Assembly (NCBI GenBank): GCA_013365325.1
Contig: JABVXV010000383.1
Coordinates: 1 to 54,644, forward strand
DNA length: 54,644 nucleotides
DNA from: Dipetalonema caudispina
Taxonomy: Eukaryota; Nematoda; Chromadorea; Rhabditida; Onchocercidae
Direction of reading: 5' to 3'
The position numbers and the translations under genes were made by a program. Positions 22,808-36,540 of this stretch are shown piece after piece. Every line of letters starts with the position of its first letter. Position 1 is the stretch's first letter. The notes below the pieces were generated by a model. It was not told the origin of the DNA. It did not search any database and worked only from the letters and a program-made list of their open reading frames with translations.

Positions 22808-25800
22808 ATGAAAAGAGGTGTGGAAATTGTTTCCGGATCCAACTATGGTAATGCATTATTTGCATGTCAATCAATGCAATTATCTAAATCTCGACCAATT
22901 TATGATAAATATCCGACAATTTGCTATGCTTCCGGTTTCAATAGCAATAACAACGAGAAATTTGATGTTACATCAAAGATGCTAACGATGAAATCAAAAT
23001 CAACTAATAGCATTAAGAAAAAACAATTGAATACGGTAATATTATTAATTTATTAAACTATGTAATTCCAATTTTTTAAACAAAATTTAAATTTTCAATT
23101 TCTTCAATATATTTTCAAAAGTTTAACTTTTTTGTACAGGATATTTTTTTTTTTTTTGAAAAATTTTCAACTTCTTTAATAAATTTTGAAAATTTCCAAT
23201 TTTTTGAAAACAAAAAAAAAAAAATCTTTGAAAAAAAAAAAATGTAAATGATTGATGAAGTTAAATGGTTCTTAGTTTAACAAAAAAGTAATTGAGTAAA
23301 ATATTTGAGCACTAATTTTTTCTTTCTTTTTTTTTTTTATTTTTGTAAGTGCAATTTTTTGTTTTGTTTTGGATTATTTTACAAACGGAAAAGACCTAAA
23401 GATGTATTACATCAAACTTAATTAAAAATTATTTATTGAAATAATGTTACTAAAAAAATTGAGAAATGATTAGATGAAAAAATGTAATAGGAAATTAATA
23501 CCTGTAAAAGCACAAAAAAAAAGAAAAAATAATTTTTTTTATGAAATATTATTTCTCAGATGAAATAAATATACTTCTTTATGCTTTTTTTTTTTTTCTT
23601 ACCTAAAATCAAAACTTAAAATGAAATACAAATTTTGAAGTGTAATTGTATTATTTAAATGCATTTTACTAATATTTTTCCTGTTTTTATACATATTTTT
23701 CCATCATTTTTTCCCATTTTTTTTTTCGATAAACTTTAATTTTTCATCCATACATAATGTTTAATTCTCGAATGACATAATTTTTTCTTTATGTTAGTCA
23801 TTTTCAAATGGTTCATTAAAATATTTTTAGTCTACTAACAATAATTCTTCAATTTAGCATAAAAAATTTCAATTTTAAATTGTTCCATTCCAATTAGTAT
23901 CATCAATTGTAAAAATTATTCTTCCTTTTATATTTTTTTAAATTTTTTTCTAAGTGAAGGAAAAGAAAGAGATGTAAAAATGAGGGAATGATAGAATTTG
24001 GAAATTTCAGAAAATTAAATTTAATTAATGAAATTTCCATGCTGAGAATTCATTGTTACCATTCAAATGATTTTTTCTGTTCCTTATCTCACCTCTTTTC
24101 CTACCTTTCTTTTATTCTTTTAAAAATGAATTAACTAATTTAAATTCTCATGGTATCATTGCATTTGCATATGTGTGTGTGTGTACATGTGCATGTATGT
24201 ATGTGATGTATGTGTATATGTGTCTGTGTGTCTGTGTACACACAGACGCTTAAATTTTAATGGATGGAAATTCTATTAATACTTATTACCATAAATTGTA
24301 ATTTTATTGAAATAATCACGAAAAAATGTTTAGAATTTAAATGAAATATGCAAATTTTAGCCCAATTTTGAAATTAATTACACCACAAAACTTGCACATA
24401 TTTGTTTCTTTCGATTGTCAAATCAATTAATTGAAACTGAATAAAATAAATTAATTATTGCTATTATTAATTAAGCAAATGAGCTTAGTAACCTATAATA
24501 TTTGTTGGTTTCTATATTTTTCACATAATTTAAAAAAGCAAAATGTAAATATTTATGTTCTACCAATAATTTTCAAAATGAAATTTTGAATTTTACAGAA
24601 AAAAGGGAACAAAAAAAAAAAAAAAAACGATCATAAAATTGCCTTTTGCAATATGATTTTTTAAAGAATAATATCGAAAATATTATACTTTGAATAAATT
24701 CTCGATGAATAATATATCTCCGAAAATTTATTTTATTTGCAGTAATGCAAAATAATTCCATCCTCAAAAGTTTGAATCATAATTTTTTTTTCTTTTCACA
24801 AATGAAATTGTAATTTTGTAAGAAATACTTTGCAAAATTTTGAGAAGGATTTTTTAAAATTTTATTTATTTCTAAATATTTTTATGGTACAATGCAAAAA
24901 AGCATACATAAATGTAAACATTTTTGTAATTTAACAAAATTTATCACATCAAATTTTATTCATTTGAAAAATGTTTTATTTTCAGCATAAGAAGAATTCT
25001 CAAAGATTTTTTATCATAAATTATGCATAACAATTGTATTTAATTATAACAAATAGTTAGTGATTAATTGATAACAAAATTTTAATGAGAATTTTGCTTA
25101 AAGATATAATAACAAAGATTTTAAAATAAGTTCATTAGGAGAATGTTTTAATGTAATAAAATGGTAAGGATCCAATTCTGATAAAGTTTACATTTTTCAA
25201 ATTGTTCTAAAAATTTTAATTAATGACTTAATTTTAAATTATTTTTTTTGATTGTAATAGCCATTATTCTTACAAATTGTTGATATGAAAAATATAAGTT
25301 TTACACGGGGTTAAAAATGAAAAGCAAAATGAGTGAAAAATTAATTATCAAAAAAAAAAAAAAAAAAAAAATGTTATCATATAGTTTGGAATAGAATGGT
25401 TGTTGGTATTGTAATATGATTTAAAATAGTAACTGAATACTTATATTTATCAAATAATTTCTATTATATCTCTTTTTTTTCATATCCATTTCTATTACAT
25501 ATCAAATTAAATGCATAAGAAAGAGAATAGTAAGTCATGATAAATTATAACAAATAACAGCATAAAATTAAATAAAGCTAAATATTCAATTATATCAATT
25601 TAATATAAATATTAAAAACAAAAAAAAAAATTGAAATAATTAAACTAAAATTAGCTCAGTATGATTGATTATAAATTGAGTTAAAATAAATATGTATTAA
25701 TCATTCAAAATGAAATCAAATTCAATTCATTCATTTATCATTATAAATTAATAAATAATTGGAATACATATATGCTTTTTTTTTTTATTTCTTCTCCTTT

Positions 25801-28800
25801 TTTGTTCATACATTTAATATATTAATATTTAACATATTAAAAAAATAAAATAAAATAAAATAATAAAATTAAAAACAAATTTTTTACAATAAAAATAAAT
25901 TTCCAACGGAATAATTTTCTCTTTCTTTCTCTATCCGTCTTGGTTTTTTTTTTTTTTTTTTTTTTGTAATATAAAATAATTTGATGAGAAATCATTTTTC
26001 ATCTCATTCATTCATTCATTCATTTCTATCAATGAATTTTTTTTAACAAAAAAAAAAAAAAAAAAGAGAAAAATCTTTTCTTTCCCATAAATCTATCCTT
26101 TTTTTTTTTCCATCTTTCTCTCTGTTTTCCCTCATTATCCTATCATCTTTCTTCATTTCACATTTCCTTTCATCAATTTTTGCCTGATTTTCACATAATT
26201 ACAAATATCGGATACTTTTTAAATGTTAATGAAATATTCTCTTATAAATTTCTTCAATAACTTTTCTCTAATTAAAATTTGAAATTTTCTCGCACCTGTC
26301 AAATTGAACTTTTAATTTTTTTTTTCCCCTCATTTTTCATTCATTCATTTGTTTATTTATTTCATTACTCATTTTTTATTATCTTCAACAAAAAAAAAAA
26401 GTTCATCAAGCTTGAGTGTTAATTAGAAATTTCAATTAATTTAATAATTTTGAAGTTTCTTATTTCAATTTTTAATTCCGACGAAACAATTTCGTTACAA
26501 AAGAAATTTTCAAATTAACTAAATTTTTCATCCTTTACATATACCATTGTATTCTTTTTAAATTATCTCATAACAAATAATCATTGTTTGATGCAAGAAA
26601 TGAAATTTAAGAAAAAGAATTAGTTGTATGAATTATACTTTTTTTTTAGAAATTTAAAAATGCTAAGTTCAACATATGTTAAATGATAAAATAAATGACA
26701 AAAGAATAAATAAATAAAAAATTTACCAAACAAACAAATGAATAGAATGACAAATTTATAAATTTTATAAAATATAAATGAAAAAAAATTGTTTTTTTTT
26801 GTTTGTTTATTTATTTATTTCAATTCGTTTATTTATTTCTTATCGTTGCTATTGTTTTTTTTTTTTTCAATTTTTACATAAATTTTATTTATTGACAATA
26901 AAAAGTTGCAAAATGAAAATGATTGCGTAAAAAAAAAAAATTAAATAAAATATATTTGTGTATTGTAATTTTATTCTTATATGTTAAGTAATTGTAGCAT
27001 ATTATGAAAAAAAAAAATTAGCAAATTTGATTGAAAAAAAAAAATGTTTGAATTTCTTTCAACGTTTATCCCATGGGATAATTATTCTTTCACTACGTAT
27101 ACTTTCAAATTATTTTTCTTCATGAAATTTTGCCGTCTTTCATTCTCTTCTCTTTCTCTCTCTCTCTCTCTCTCCCTCACTTTGTCCTTTCCTTTCTCTT
27201 TTCCAAGTAGGATTTTAAATATTCAATCGATGTGCTAATTTATTTCCCCAAAATGTCCATTATTTGTTACATTTTTTTTTTTCATTATTAATTAATAATA
27301 TTATGATCAACTCTTCTTCATTCTCTCTCTTTCTCTCAAATCCTTTCTTTTTTTTCTCTCTCCCACCTCTCTCTCATTCTCTGCAAATAATCTTTAATTT
27401 TTCAAATAAAATCTTAAAATTTCAATCAATTTTTTAATTTATTCTTCCAAATCATCTATTATTTGTTGCATTTTTTTCATCATTAATTAATAATATTGGG
27501 ATTTTTACTTTCTTTCATTCTTTTAAAACAATGTAAAATTTTTCAAGTAGAATTTTAAAATTTCATCAGTATTTTAATTTATTCTTTTTATATTTCATCC
27601 ATCATTAATTAATAATATTGTAATTAATTGTTCAATAATTATAGCCTATAACAGCGGAGCGTGCATTAGATATGTGTAAATTAATGCGAAATTATAAGGA
27701 ATCTGGTCGAACAACATCAAATACTTCAAGTCGTAATATTTCGAAAATTAATCCGGAACGACGACTATCAACAGGAACACTTAATCGGTTAGCAATTATA
27801 TTTTACTTTTTTTTTTTTTTTGCTTTTCCCTTCCTTTGTTAAGTTATAATTTAGTAAAGTACTTTATTTTAATTTAAAAAAAATTTTAGATTAATTCTTG
27901 TTGCACAAGCATTGGAATCGGAAGTGCAATATCGTCGACAAATTAATGTAAATGGAAAACGAATTGTTATTGCATTACGAACGATTAATTTGGTATGAAA
28001 GATTAATTAATATATTTTGTAATTTGAAAATATTTTTCTGAAATGGAAATATTTCAAATTTAGTTTTGAAAAGCTAAAGTTAAATGAATGAATATAATCA
28101 AGGATATGAGAATTATTAAAGCAGTTATTTCTTTCAAATCTTTCTTATATAATCAATTTTTTTTTTTTGCATATTTCCTCAAACTATTAGACAATATTCA
28201 TTTCACTGATCTAATCCAAAGTATTGAAATGATAAAATAAATGAGCTAAATTGATGAAAAAGACGAAATGCATTTCCGTCCTTACAACCGACTTGTTCAT
28301 AAATATCCAAATTTTCATGAAATTTTAAATTTATGTCATTTTTATAAAATTGAAAATAATAGCTGCAGTTTATAGTTCCTGAATGATGGAAAATGGGGAC
28401 TTTACAAAAAATGATTGTAGACTGTGGATTCCGGAAAGTAGAAAGTGAAGGAATTCAAGAAATTGATTATGAATTCCGGAAAGTACGAAAAAAGGGAAAA
28501 GAGTGGAAAAATTTATACTTGAATAAAATCAAATAAAAAATTTCTAATATCTGCAAAAGAAAAAAATAAAACGGTTCAATTCACAAAAAAATTTATGATA
28601 TATGAAGAAATTAACAAAACAATTTAACCAAGTTAATTATCTAATTACATGGCTATATATATATATATATAATATTATAAGTTTCATTTTCAGTTCTAAT
28701 TTTTAGAAATTTGCTATTTTACAAGAAATGTATAATTTATAACATTATTTTCTTTCCAATAGTGCTAGGAAACATTATACTTATTTCAATTATTTAAGTA

Positions 28801-30103
28801 AAACAATTCGTAGTTGCAAATTTATTGCATTTACAATGTCAATTTGAATAGAAATGGATGACACCATCAAATACCAAACTTATTAGCATCATTTATCCAT
28901 CTTTTCAAATTAATTTGCATAGCTACACTGCAGCTCATTAGCATAATTTACAATTCCTATTCATTATTGCTAGCTTTACTAGTCTGAAATGATTCATGAA
29001 TTTTATTAATTTCAAAATGAATTTCTATTCTTTTCAATAGCTAACCCATTCTTTTATTGAATGATAAATAAAAAAGAGAGAGAAAAAAAAATCTATTTTT
29101 AATTTAGTCAATTGTAACAAAAAAAAAAAAAAAAAAAGAAAAAAAGAGAGGATAAATTTAGCATATTTAATTTTTTTTTTTTTTTAACTGCTCTGTAGTC
29201 TAACGTTTTTTTTTTTTTTTGAAATAAAAGCTAATCTTTTCTATTAAATTATAATTTTCTTCTTTCTCAAAAAATTAAATAATATATGCTGCTTAATTTC
29301 AAAAAATTTTATGTAGGCTAAAAAAAAAAAAAAATTATTAAATTTTTAAAATTATTAATACAGTGAAAAGGAAAGAAATAATTAAGCAATAATATAAAGT
29401 ATTACAAAATCTGAAACGAATAAATGAACTGATAAAATAGTATTAAATGAATGATAAATTTGATAACAATCAAGTAATTTCAAATTATTTCTATTAACTA
29501 ATATTTAAATTATTCTATTTTTTCGTTACCCATAATTTTAAATTATTCAAAGTTATTTAATCTTTTTGAAATTACATTATTTAAATGATTATTAAATTAT
29601 TGTTACAAAGAAAAAAGAAAAATGATAATTATTATTAACTAAATTATGCTATTTCAGTTATTACTATTTACAATTGATGGATTAATTTTGAGCGGTGTTG
29701 GACAATACTATTCAAATTTGGGTGGTAAACGATCATTAATGTTAACACCAGATAAATGGTATTATAATATTTATTCAAAATTACCAATAACATTTGGTGA
29801 AATGCGCTTAAATGGACAATATTTTGCTACAGCTATTACAACGATTATACTAATAATAACGATTATATCACATACCATACAACTATATTGTTGCAAATAT
29901 TCTCGTTTATTGGTAAATTTAAAAAAAATTTTTTTTTTAATTCATTTTTCCACTTCAAACTCACTTCAATTAGAATAAATGAATGAAACAAATATATTGC
30001 AAAAAGAAATTTTTGTTAAAATATTTTTGTTTTTTCATTTTTTTTTTTTTTTTTTTTTTGCAATAAAGCATAAAATCATATGCTATTCTACTAAAAATTA
30101 TTG

Positions 30104-30149
<46 letters not shown>

Positions 30150-31081
30150 ATAATGTTTAAGTTTGCTATTAAATGTTGGTAGTTTTTTTTTTTTTTTTTT
30201 TTTCGTTGTAGAGAAAGAAAAAAGAAAAAAATAGGAAGATGAAAATTTATATGCAATAAAATAAATTAATCCCATATGTAGCATATTTGGTTTTAGTGTT
30301 TTTCTTTTTTCATTTGAGTTTTTAAATTTTAAAATTTCTTTTTGAAGGAAAATTTTTGTGTTAGAATAGAAAAGGATATATGTTTCTTGAGCTCATTGAC
30401 ATTGAGAAACAAATTTCAAAAAAAAAAAGAAGAGGAAAATTGGATTTATGGATAAATTTAATTGTTCCAAAGCTTTAAAAAGGGAACAATAAGTGAAGAT
30501 AAGAGGAAGGAAAAGAGTAAAAGAGGTAAGAATGAAAATCGTAAAATGTAAAATGGTACCATACGGTTGGTACTTTTATGATTGATAAGAACCATTTGAG
30601 ATTCTATTCAAGAATGACATCTATTTTTATTATTAGTACTATATGGTTGAGAATATTTGTGATATAGCGGGGGAAGCGGTGATTGAGGGAAAGAAATTCA
30701 TAGCAGATATAATTTTAAGAGCGGAATGAAATAGAAATGCATTATCGAATTTGATATTTAATTAATTTGAACAAATTTTAATTTTTACATTTTGCATATG
30801 CATTTTCATTAACTTTAAAATGGCTTTTCCATTTTTTTTTTTTTTTTGACTGTTTTATATTTTGATATTTTCCTTTTGAGTTATAATTTGTAATAAATTT
30901 GTGAAATTTTATCCATTTGTTATTTAAAAAAAGAAAAAACAAAAACTTAAAAAGCGTAAATATGGTAGCAAAATTTTGAAATTTATTTAAAAGAAATTAC
31001 TGTTGAAAATAAATTTTCATTACTTTTGAGTTGTAATCATATTAATTAATTTACAAGATTATTTTGATGAACTGGAGATAG

Positions 31082-31113
<32 letters not shown>

Positions 31114-31742
31114 GCACAAAACATATTATCTAAAATAGGAATTGTTTTCGTCGTTTGTAAAATAATTTGCTTAAAATGAAAAAGAAATAAAATTAGAATT
31201 TCAAATGATGAAATTTTTAAAACTGAAATAATTAATAATTGGAATATACATTTTCAGTGTATGTGTTATTCATTTTGTGCGGTACCATTTTCATTGTTTG
31301 TTTTTGGCCTAGAAATTTACTACAGTACTTGTCCATGGATTAATGATTACTATCGGGTTGATATTTTACGCAGAGATTATCATTCAATGGAATCATATTT
31401 CGATATGCAATGTGGCATCAGTGGTTGGGCCTTAGCTGGAGTATGTTAATCGATTAGATTAACTATTAAAAATATTTAATCATTTAAAAAATGAAATATA
31501 AAATTAAAAAATAAGAATAAATTTAAAAATGTTTTATTCTTCATTTTTTCATTTTTAAATCATAAATTTGCTCAAAGTTTTCTCTTTTTTTTTTTTTTTC
31601 ATTTTTTCCTCCTCCTTTATTCTTTACATTTCAGATATTATCGCTGCTATCATGTAGTTTATTTATCAGTGAAGGTTTAGTGAGTGCATTTTTTCGATCC
31701 GAATCTACTCGACAACATGATAAGATTAATGCCTTTCTTTAA
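22808..31742 (+). CDS. Unrecognised protein with four predicted membrane segments, six exons
   Basis: Exon model: 22808-23035, 27645-27787, 27890-27992, 29658-29912, 31258-31440, 31635-31742 (stop TAA 31740-31742). Phases match throughout, giving 339 aa. Seen: about 147 hydrophilic residues with no signal peptide (Ser, Asn and Lys-rich), then hydrophobic segments at about 148-172 (IALRTINLLLLFTIDGLILS), 214-236 (AITTIILIITIISHTIQLYC), 245-265 (FCAVPFSLFVFGLEI) and 296-324. Both termini should face the same side, probably the cytosol. The last loop has Cys268 and Cys295, which could form a disulfide, and a Tyr/Asp-rich stretch. The first loop has no claudin W-GLW-C-C motif, and there is no tetraspanin CCG. 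I do not recognise the family. It is probably a nematode-specific tetraspan membrane protein. Intron 1 is 4.6 kb. Confidence 0.85.
24174..24250. repeat. TG-rich microsatellite ending in a hairpin
   Basis: Imperfect (TG)n with ATG and CTG variants, ending in GTCTGTGT-AC-ACACAGAC. This is a perfect 8-bp stem around two bases. Alternating purine-pyrimidine sequence of this type can adopt Z-form DNA; that is general knowledge and was not tested here. Confidence 0.85.
27145..27180. repeat. (CT)n tract in the first intron of the four-TM gene
   Basis: Ten or more CT dinucleotides, followed by further imperfect CT-rich sequence to about 27376. Confidence 0.9.
27190..27620. repeat. Three diverged copies of a repeat before exon 2 of the four-TM gene
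   Basis: The motif ATTAATTAATAATATT occurs at 27287, 27482 and 27604, spaced 195 and 122 bp. Each is preceded by a similar 80-100-bp block containing AAATTTCAATCA-like, TTTAATTTATTC and CATTATTTGTT-like segments. The extra length between the first two copies is CT-rich insertion. The third copy ends 25 bases before the splice acceptor. Confidence 0.75.
27993..29657 (+). other. Intron 3 of the four-TM gene
   Basis: Homopolymer-rich intron. The only distinctive feature is a purine-rich patch at 28380-28510 carrying the 13-mer ATTCCGGAAAGTA twice, at 28428 and 28473. No exon is supported. Confidence 0.6.
29913..31257 (+). other. Intron 4 of the four-TM gene
   Basis: It begins with several poly(T) runs, including T37 at 30108-30144. 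It then holds a purine-rich, more complex stretch at about 30440-30730 with no extended open frame, and an A31 run at 31082-31112. No alternative exon is supported. Confidence 0.6.
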
Positions 31743-31772
31743 TGCATACATTAATTTTCCTCGAACAAAATT

Positions 31773-31778
31773 AATAAA
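31773..31778 (+). terminator. AATAAA poly(A) signal of the four-TM gene
   Basis: Canonical hexamer 31 bases after the stop codon, the expected position for a short nematode 3' UTR. Confidence 0.6.
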
Positions 31779-34700
31779 ATTATTAATTTTTATTTTTATT
31801 TCTTTTATCGAAATTTTGAATGGAATTTCCTGATTGAACAAATGTTTATTTTATCATATGAATTTGTTGAATTATGTGATGTACTGTTGCTCAAAATCAT
31901 TATTTATATTTCAGTTTTATGATATTTCATTTTGTTTATGTTTAATTATTAGTGATAACAATTGTAATAATAATATTAATAATAATAATAATAATAATAA
32001 TGTTATTGTTTTCGTGTATATCTTTTTTGCTTGTTAAATTTATTTTGCATTGAATCGATAGAATTAAATTTGAAATTAATAATAATTTTGGTATAAATGA
32101 ACAAATAGAGTGCTATTGATCGGCAATATTTGATACTATTTAATTTTTTTTTTACATAAATAATTTTTCATTGTTGTCAATAAATTTTTCAATATTAATT
32201 TTGCCAAAATTTAATTTAAATTTATAACAGACGCTACTTAGGCGAACTATTATTTCAATCGATAGATATTATAATTTTTAAGAAGGTGAATAATAAACGA
32301 TAATTTTTGATCCGTCGAAAATTTTCCATTTTTATAAATTTTGTTTAAAAAAAAAAAAATGAATGAAAGACATATTATCATTTAGGAGGATATAAGCTTT
32401 ATCAATTTCGTTATTTTTTTAATATTTCCGGAATTTGTGAAAATAAGAAATGTTATAATATAAACCCGTAAGATCCCTTGCAAATTTATTTTAATAAGTG
32501 CAAGTATCTCTAAGATGGAGGGAAAAATAAGATCAAAAAATTTATGTTTTTGGTTTCAAGTAAACTTTTTTTTTTTTTCAAAAAGGGATTTGTTTGCCAT
32601 ATGGTTTGAATTTTTTTTTTTGAATGTGAAAATAGAAAGATAAGTCAAAATTCCAATTATATGTTAGCTAATTTTTTGTGGAAATTCTAACAGATGTACC
32701 GGAAAAATGAACCTTTTAAATGCTGATTACAATTATTTATTAACACTTATGTTAAATTAATTTTGTTTAATTAATTTTGTTACAAAATTCTTTATTCATT
32801 TGCCAAAAATTTCTTTCATTTGAAAACTTTTCCACATATAGTTCTGAAATAAAATTTTAATGCTCATTTCGGTACTTGGTTAAATAGAAAGTGTAATTAT
32901 TATTATTTAGCTACAATGTTACTATCTATTACTATCTATCATTACTGGAATTTAATCTTTTTTTTTTCCCTATTTAAAGTAATTAAGTATTTCTTGAGCA
33001 AAGAAAATTGCTTTTTTTAAAACATTTTTATAAAAAAAAATTGATTTATTAATACTTCCAACTAGTAATCCCTAGTTTTTAAAACGGAACTTTACTTTTT
33101 TTTTTCCTATCAAATTCCTACACTTTGAAAAATTGCTAAAGACTAAATTTCAAATGATGTAAGATATTTTCCGCAATTTCATAAAACAAGTTCGCATTCA
33201 AACTCATCCATCATTTTTCATAATCAATGAATTATTTCGCATAATCAGCCATTGAATTTTCTATGTTCAATGCATTTACTAATAACTATCACAAATGCAA
33301 AATTTGAATTTTTTTTTAAACAATTTTTTATGCAAAAAAAAATTAGTAACAATTTGAAAATATAAGCAGATGGATTGGAAAATAAAAGGAGAAGTTGAAA
33401 TGAGATGAAAGATTTGTCAGATTTAAAATGAATTATTCTTCTTGATCCATTCCGGAATCATAAAAAAAATGATCGTACAGATGAATGTTTAATCAAAGGA
33501 TAAATGTTTAAATCTTTAATTCATTCCAGGATCATAAAAAATGATTGAAATCTGGGGAAAGTGTTATTTTTTGCTGAATAATTGAGCATCATCTATTAGT
33601 TCGAATAAATATACAATTGTGTTGGGAATTTCAATTGGTTCAAAATTCTTCAAGTTCTTTGATATTCAAATACAATCAATTACAGCATTTCCTATTTGAA
33701 AATATATGCATGAAAGAAATATTGAATGTTATTTCTTTTTTTTTTTCTGAAAACTGTCAATATTAGAACAAATAAATACAGTAACAATAAAAATTATAAT
33801 CTGAAATTTTTATTAAATTATCGAAGTAAAGGAAATATTTAATTTACTTTACATATTGAGAAATTTGACAAATTTTTTAATTTATGACAAATTTATGGAA
33901 AATTATGCTTTATTTTATCAGATCATTTAATATTCTTCGATTTTATTTTATGTCGCCTTTTTTTTGTTTAAAAAATAAGGAAGTTTTTTCTTTCTATCCT
34001 TTTTTCGTTTTATACTTTCAATCCCTTTCAGTTAACATTCATTTCGAAGTGGAACTTTCAAAACATTCTTAAAAGCAATAACGCCAATTTAGCATATAAA
34101 AAATTAAGCAGCAGAAAGCATTCATATTTTGTTAATCACTCGTTGAGGTAAAATTTTTGATAGGAAATTAGTAGGAGAAGAACTTTTCTCTCTTTCTTGC
34201 TCACTTCATGAATTAGAACTTTAATTGGAAATTGCTATCATATATATATATATGTATTCCATCTTATCTTCTCATATATCTTCAACATTTTCTGAATATT
34301 GCAACATCGATTTTTTCTTAAAGAAAAATAAATTTTTAAGATTAGTTACCATTTGAATATTTGCAAATAGGCAATTAATTGATTATATATAATTTTGCAA
34401 TTTTAAATTATTACCGTATGCTTAATGTCATGTATTGAATACTGTAGAAGATTGATGTATACGATAACAGTTGTCTAAAAATAAGCAAATAATCGATTAA
34501 ATTAATATTGCAATGAATTATCAACACTACCATTATTATTATCTGTTTGATATAATGTGCTGAATACGATAGAAGATGTAATCGTTTTTTCTAAATTGCT
34601 AAATACAATATAATAGATCTATGATCTAACATTGAATTCAATTTATTCTGTAAATTTCACTAAGTAGATTATACAATTTTCATTAACTAATAATGCACAT

Positions 34701-35084
34701 AATGATGAAAATTCTAGACTTGCTGTAAAAGTTTCAAAAAAAAAGAAAAAGAAAAAAATTGTCCTATTCCAATTTGAGCAAGTTTAACTTCGTTTTCTCT
34801 TAGCTTATATATGACAGATGTACCCAATGTAATCATTGATGCCTAAATTTACTAAAAAAAAAAAAAAAAAAATATAAAAAATAGTGGGATGGATCTGAAT
34901 GATGTATGATTAACAAATGCAAAGTTTGATTTGTCAAATCTAGTATTTATAAAACATAAAAAGATGAAATTTTTATATGTTTCAAAATTAAAAAAAAGGA
35001 TTTTTTTTCTTGAAATAATTTGCATGAAAAACATAAATGATATGCAATTATTGTATTTTAAAGTGTTGAAATAAATAGATTTTT
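31779..35084. other. Intergenic region upstream of the foldback element
   Basis: AT-rich DNA with an (AAT)n run at about 31965-32002. Two short related blocks (ATTCCGGAATCATAAA and ATTCCAGGATCATAAA) lie near 33450 and 33527. No coding exon is supported on either strand. Confidence 0.55.
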
Positions 35085-35095
35085 GTCTAATTTAA

Positions 35096-35304
35096 ACATT
35101 CTAAATAAATTTCAAAACGATTTGAATATTGATTCAAAAATTAAACGAATCAGAATACACCTGTGATTTTTTTCCAAATAGCATAAAAATTAAAGCTTTA
35201 ATATGGATTTTAATTTTCCTTCACATAAATTAAAATTTATCTTGTTTTGGATAGGAAAACATTTCAAACTAATTTTAATACGACTTAAAAAGGATTTAAA
35301 AGTC
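35096..35304 (+). repeat. Left arm of the long inverted repeat
   Basis: The outer end reads ACATTCTAAATAAATTTC and the inner end GGATTTAAAAGTC. It matches the right arm at 208 of 209 positions. Confidence 0.97.
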
Positions 35305-36472
35305 TTAGATTTAAGCAGTTGTAATAATTTCATTAGCAAATATTCAAATTCTACCAATTATAATGTTCCATTTTATAATTTAAAAATTTATTGATATGTA
35401 ATAACAATATTTACAAAATTTCCACATTTCGTTCAGAATATTTCCAAATCCAATGAAAATCAAATGTATATATTATATTCATGGAACCAATGAAAAAAAT
35501 TAAGGTATTTAAAATATAATTAAGGTAGAAATCTTAATAAAAAATAAAAATTTATTTCATTAAATATTCATAAAAAGTTTTCAGGAATATATCATATAGA
35601 TGAAACATAAAATATGTTGCATTTATTATACATAAAATTTTTCATATTATTTTGTGAATTTGTTATATATCGTTAAAAAATGATTTATCATATTGCCTAT
35701 GAAATATTCTGTCTTACCTTTTTTCATTTTAATCTTTTTTTAATACTTTCCTTTTCCATGTAAAATGTTAATGTTTGCAAAAGAAAGCATTTCAGAAATT
35801 TTTGAATATTTTTATTCATTAAAATACTTTAAAATTTTTTATTGTAAGCGAATAATTTATTTAACTTTAAAATTCGATAGTAATTCTTAAAAAAATTCAA
35901 TAAAATTTACTCAAATATTAAATGAAATTTTTCATATTTGTAGAAAATTTAATTGGAATGGATAATTTTCTCGTCTTAGCATGCAAAAAAAAAAAAAAAA
36001 AAAACTAATTGGTTGAATATTTTTTGGATTTTTTAGTTGTCTCTAAAAATTTTTCAAAATGGGAAAAATAGAAAAATGAGAAAAAACAATTCAGAAAGCA
36101 AATGAAAAAAAATCAAACTAAATTATTTGGTTGCAATTTTTGCAAGCATTGAAAATGATTAATGGAAATACATTGTCCCTTACATTTATACATATGTTTT
36201 TTTTTTTTGATTCTTTTTAATCATGCGAAATGTTTCGCATTAATTTTTGATTTTCAGTTAAGATTTTGTAAAAAAAGAATATCAATTTGCTAAATTGTTA
36301 AATCTAAAAAAATGCTACTTGCTAATTTTCTTCATTTTATAATAATACGAAATCGATCAGAAAACAAATATTGTGAATGATTTTTTCAGTTGTTTCAAAT
36401 TAACAACTTTTTAATGTTTTTGTGCAATTTGGAAAATGATAAATTCGAATTGTGTAAAAAAGAAAAATTAGA

Positions 36473-36507
36473 ATTCATATTGGCTTTTCATTTATTTAAT
36501 GTTATTC
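36473..36507 (+). repeat. Left half of a second, shorter inverted repeat
   Basis: These 35 bases, beginning ATTCATATTGGC, are the reverse complement of 36991-37025 with one mismatch. The pair straddles the right arm of the long inverted repeat. Confidence 0.9.
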
Positions 36508-36540
36508 AAAAACAATTATAATTTGTATTCTGACTTGTCT

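Larger units (their letters stand above)
23036..27644 (+). other. Intron 1 of the four-TM gene (4.6 kb)
   Basis: The intron runs from the donor GTAATATT at 23036 to the acceptor ATTATAG at 27644. It contains many homopolymers, a TG-rich stretch at 24174-24245, a CT tract at 27145-27180 and a diverged triplicated repeat next to its 3' end. No alternative exon with convincing codon content was seen. Confidence 0.7.

Noticed and set aside
35203..35394. 62-codon frame starting in the left arm of the inverted repeat
   Set aside because: Most of it is arm sequence, Lys/Phe/Leu-rich, with no resemblance to a transposase.
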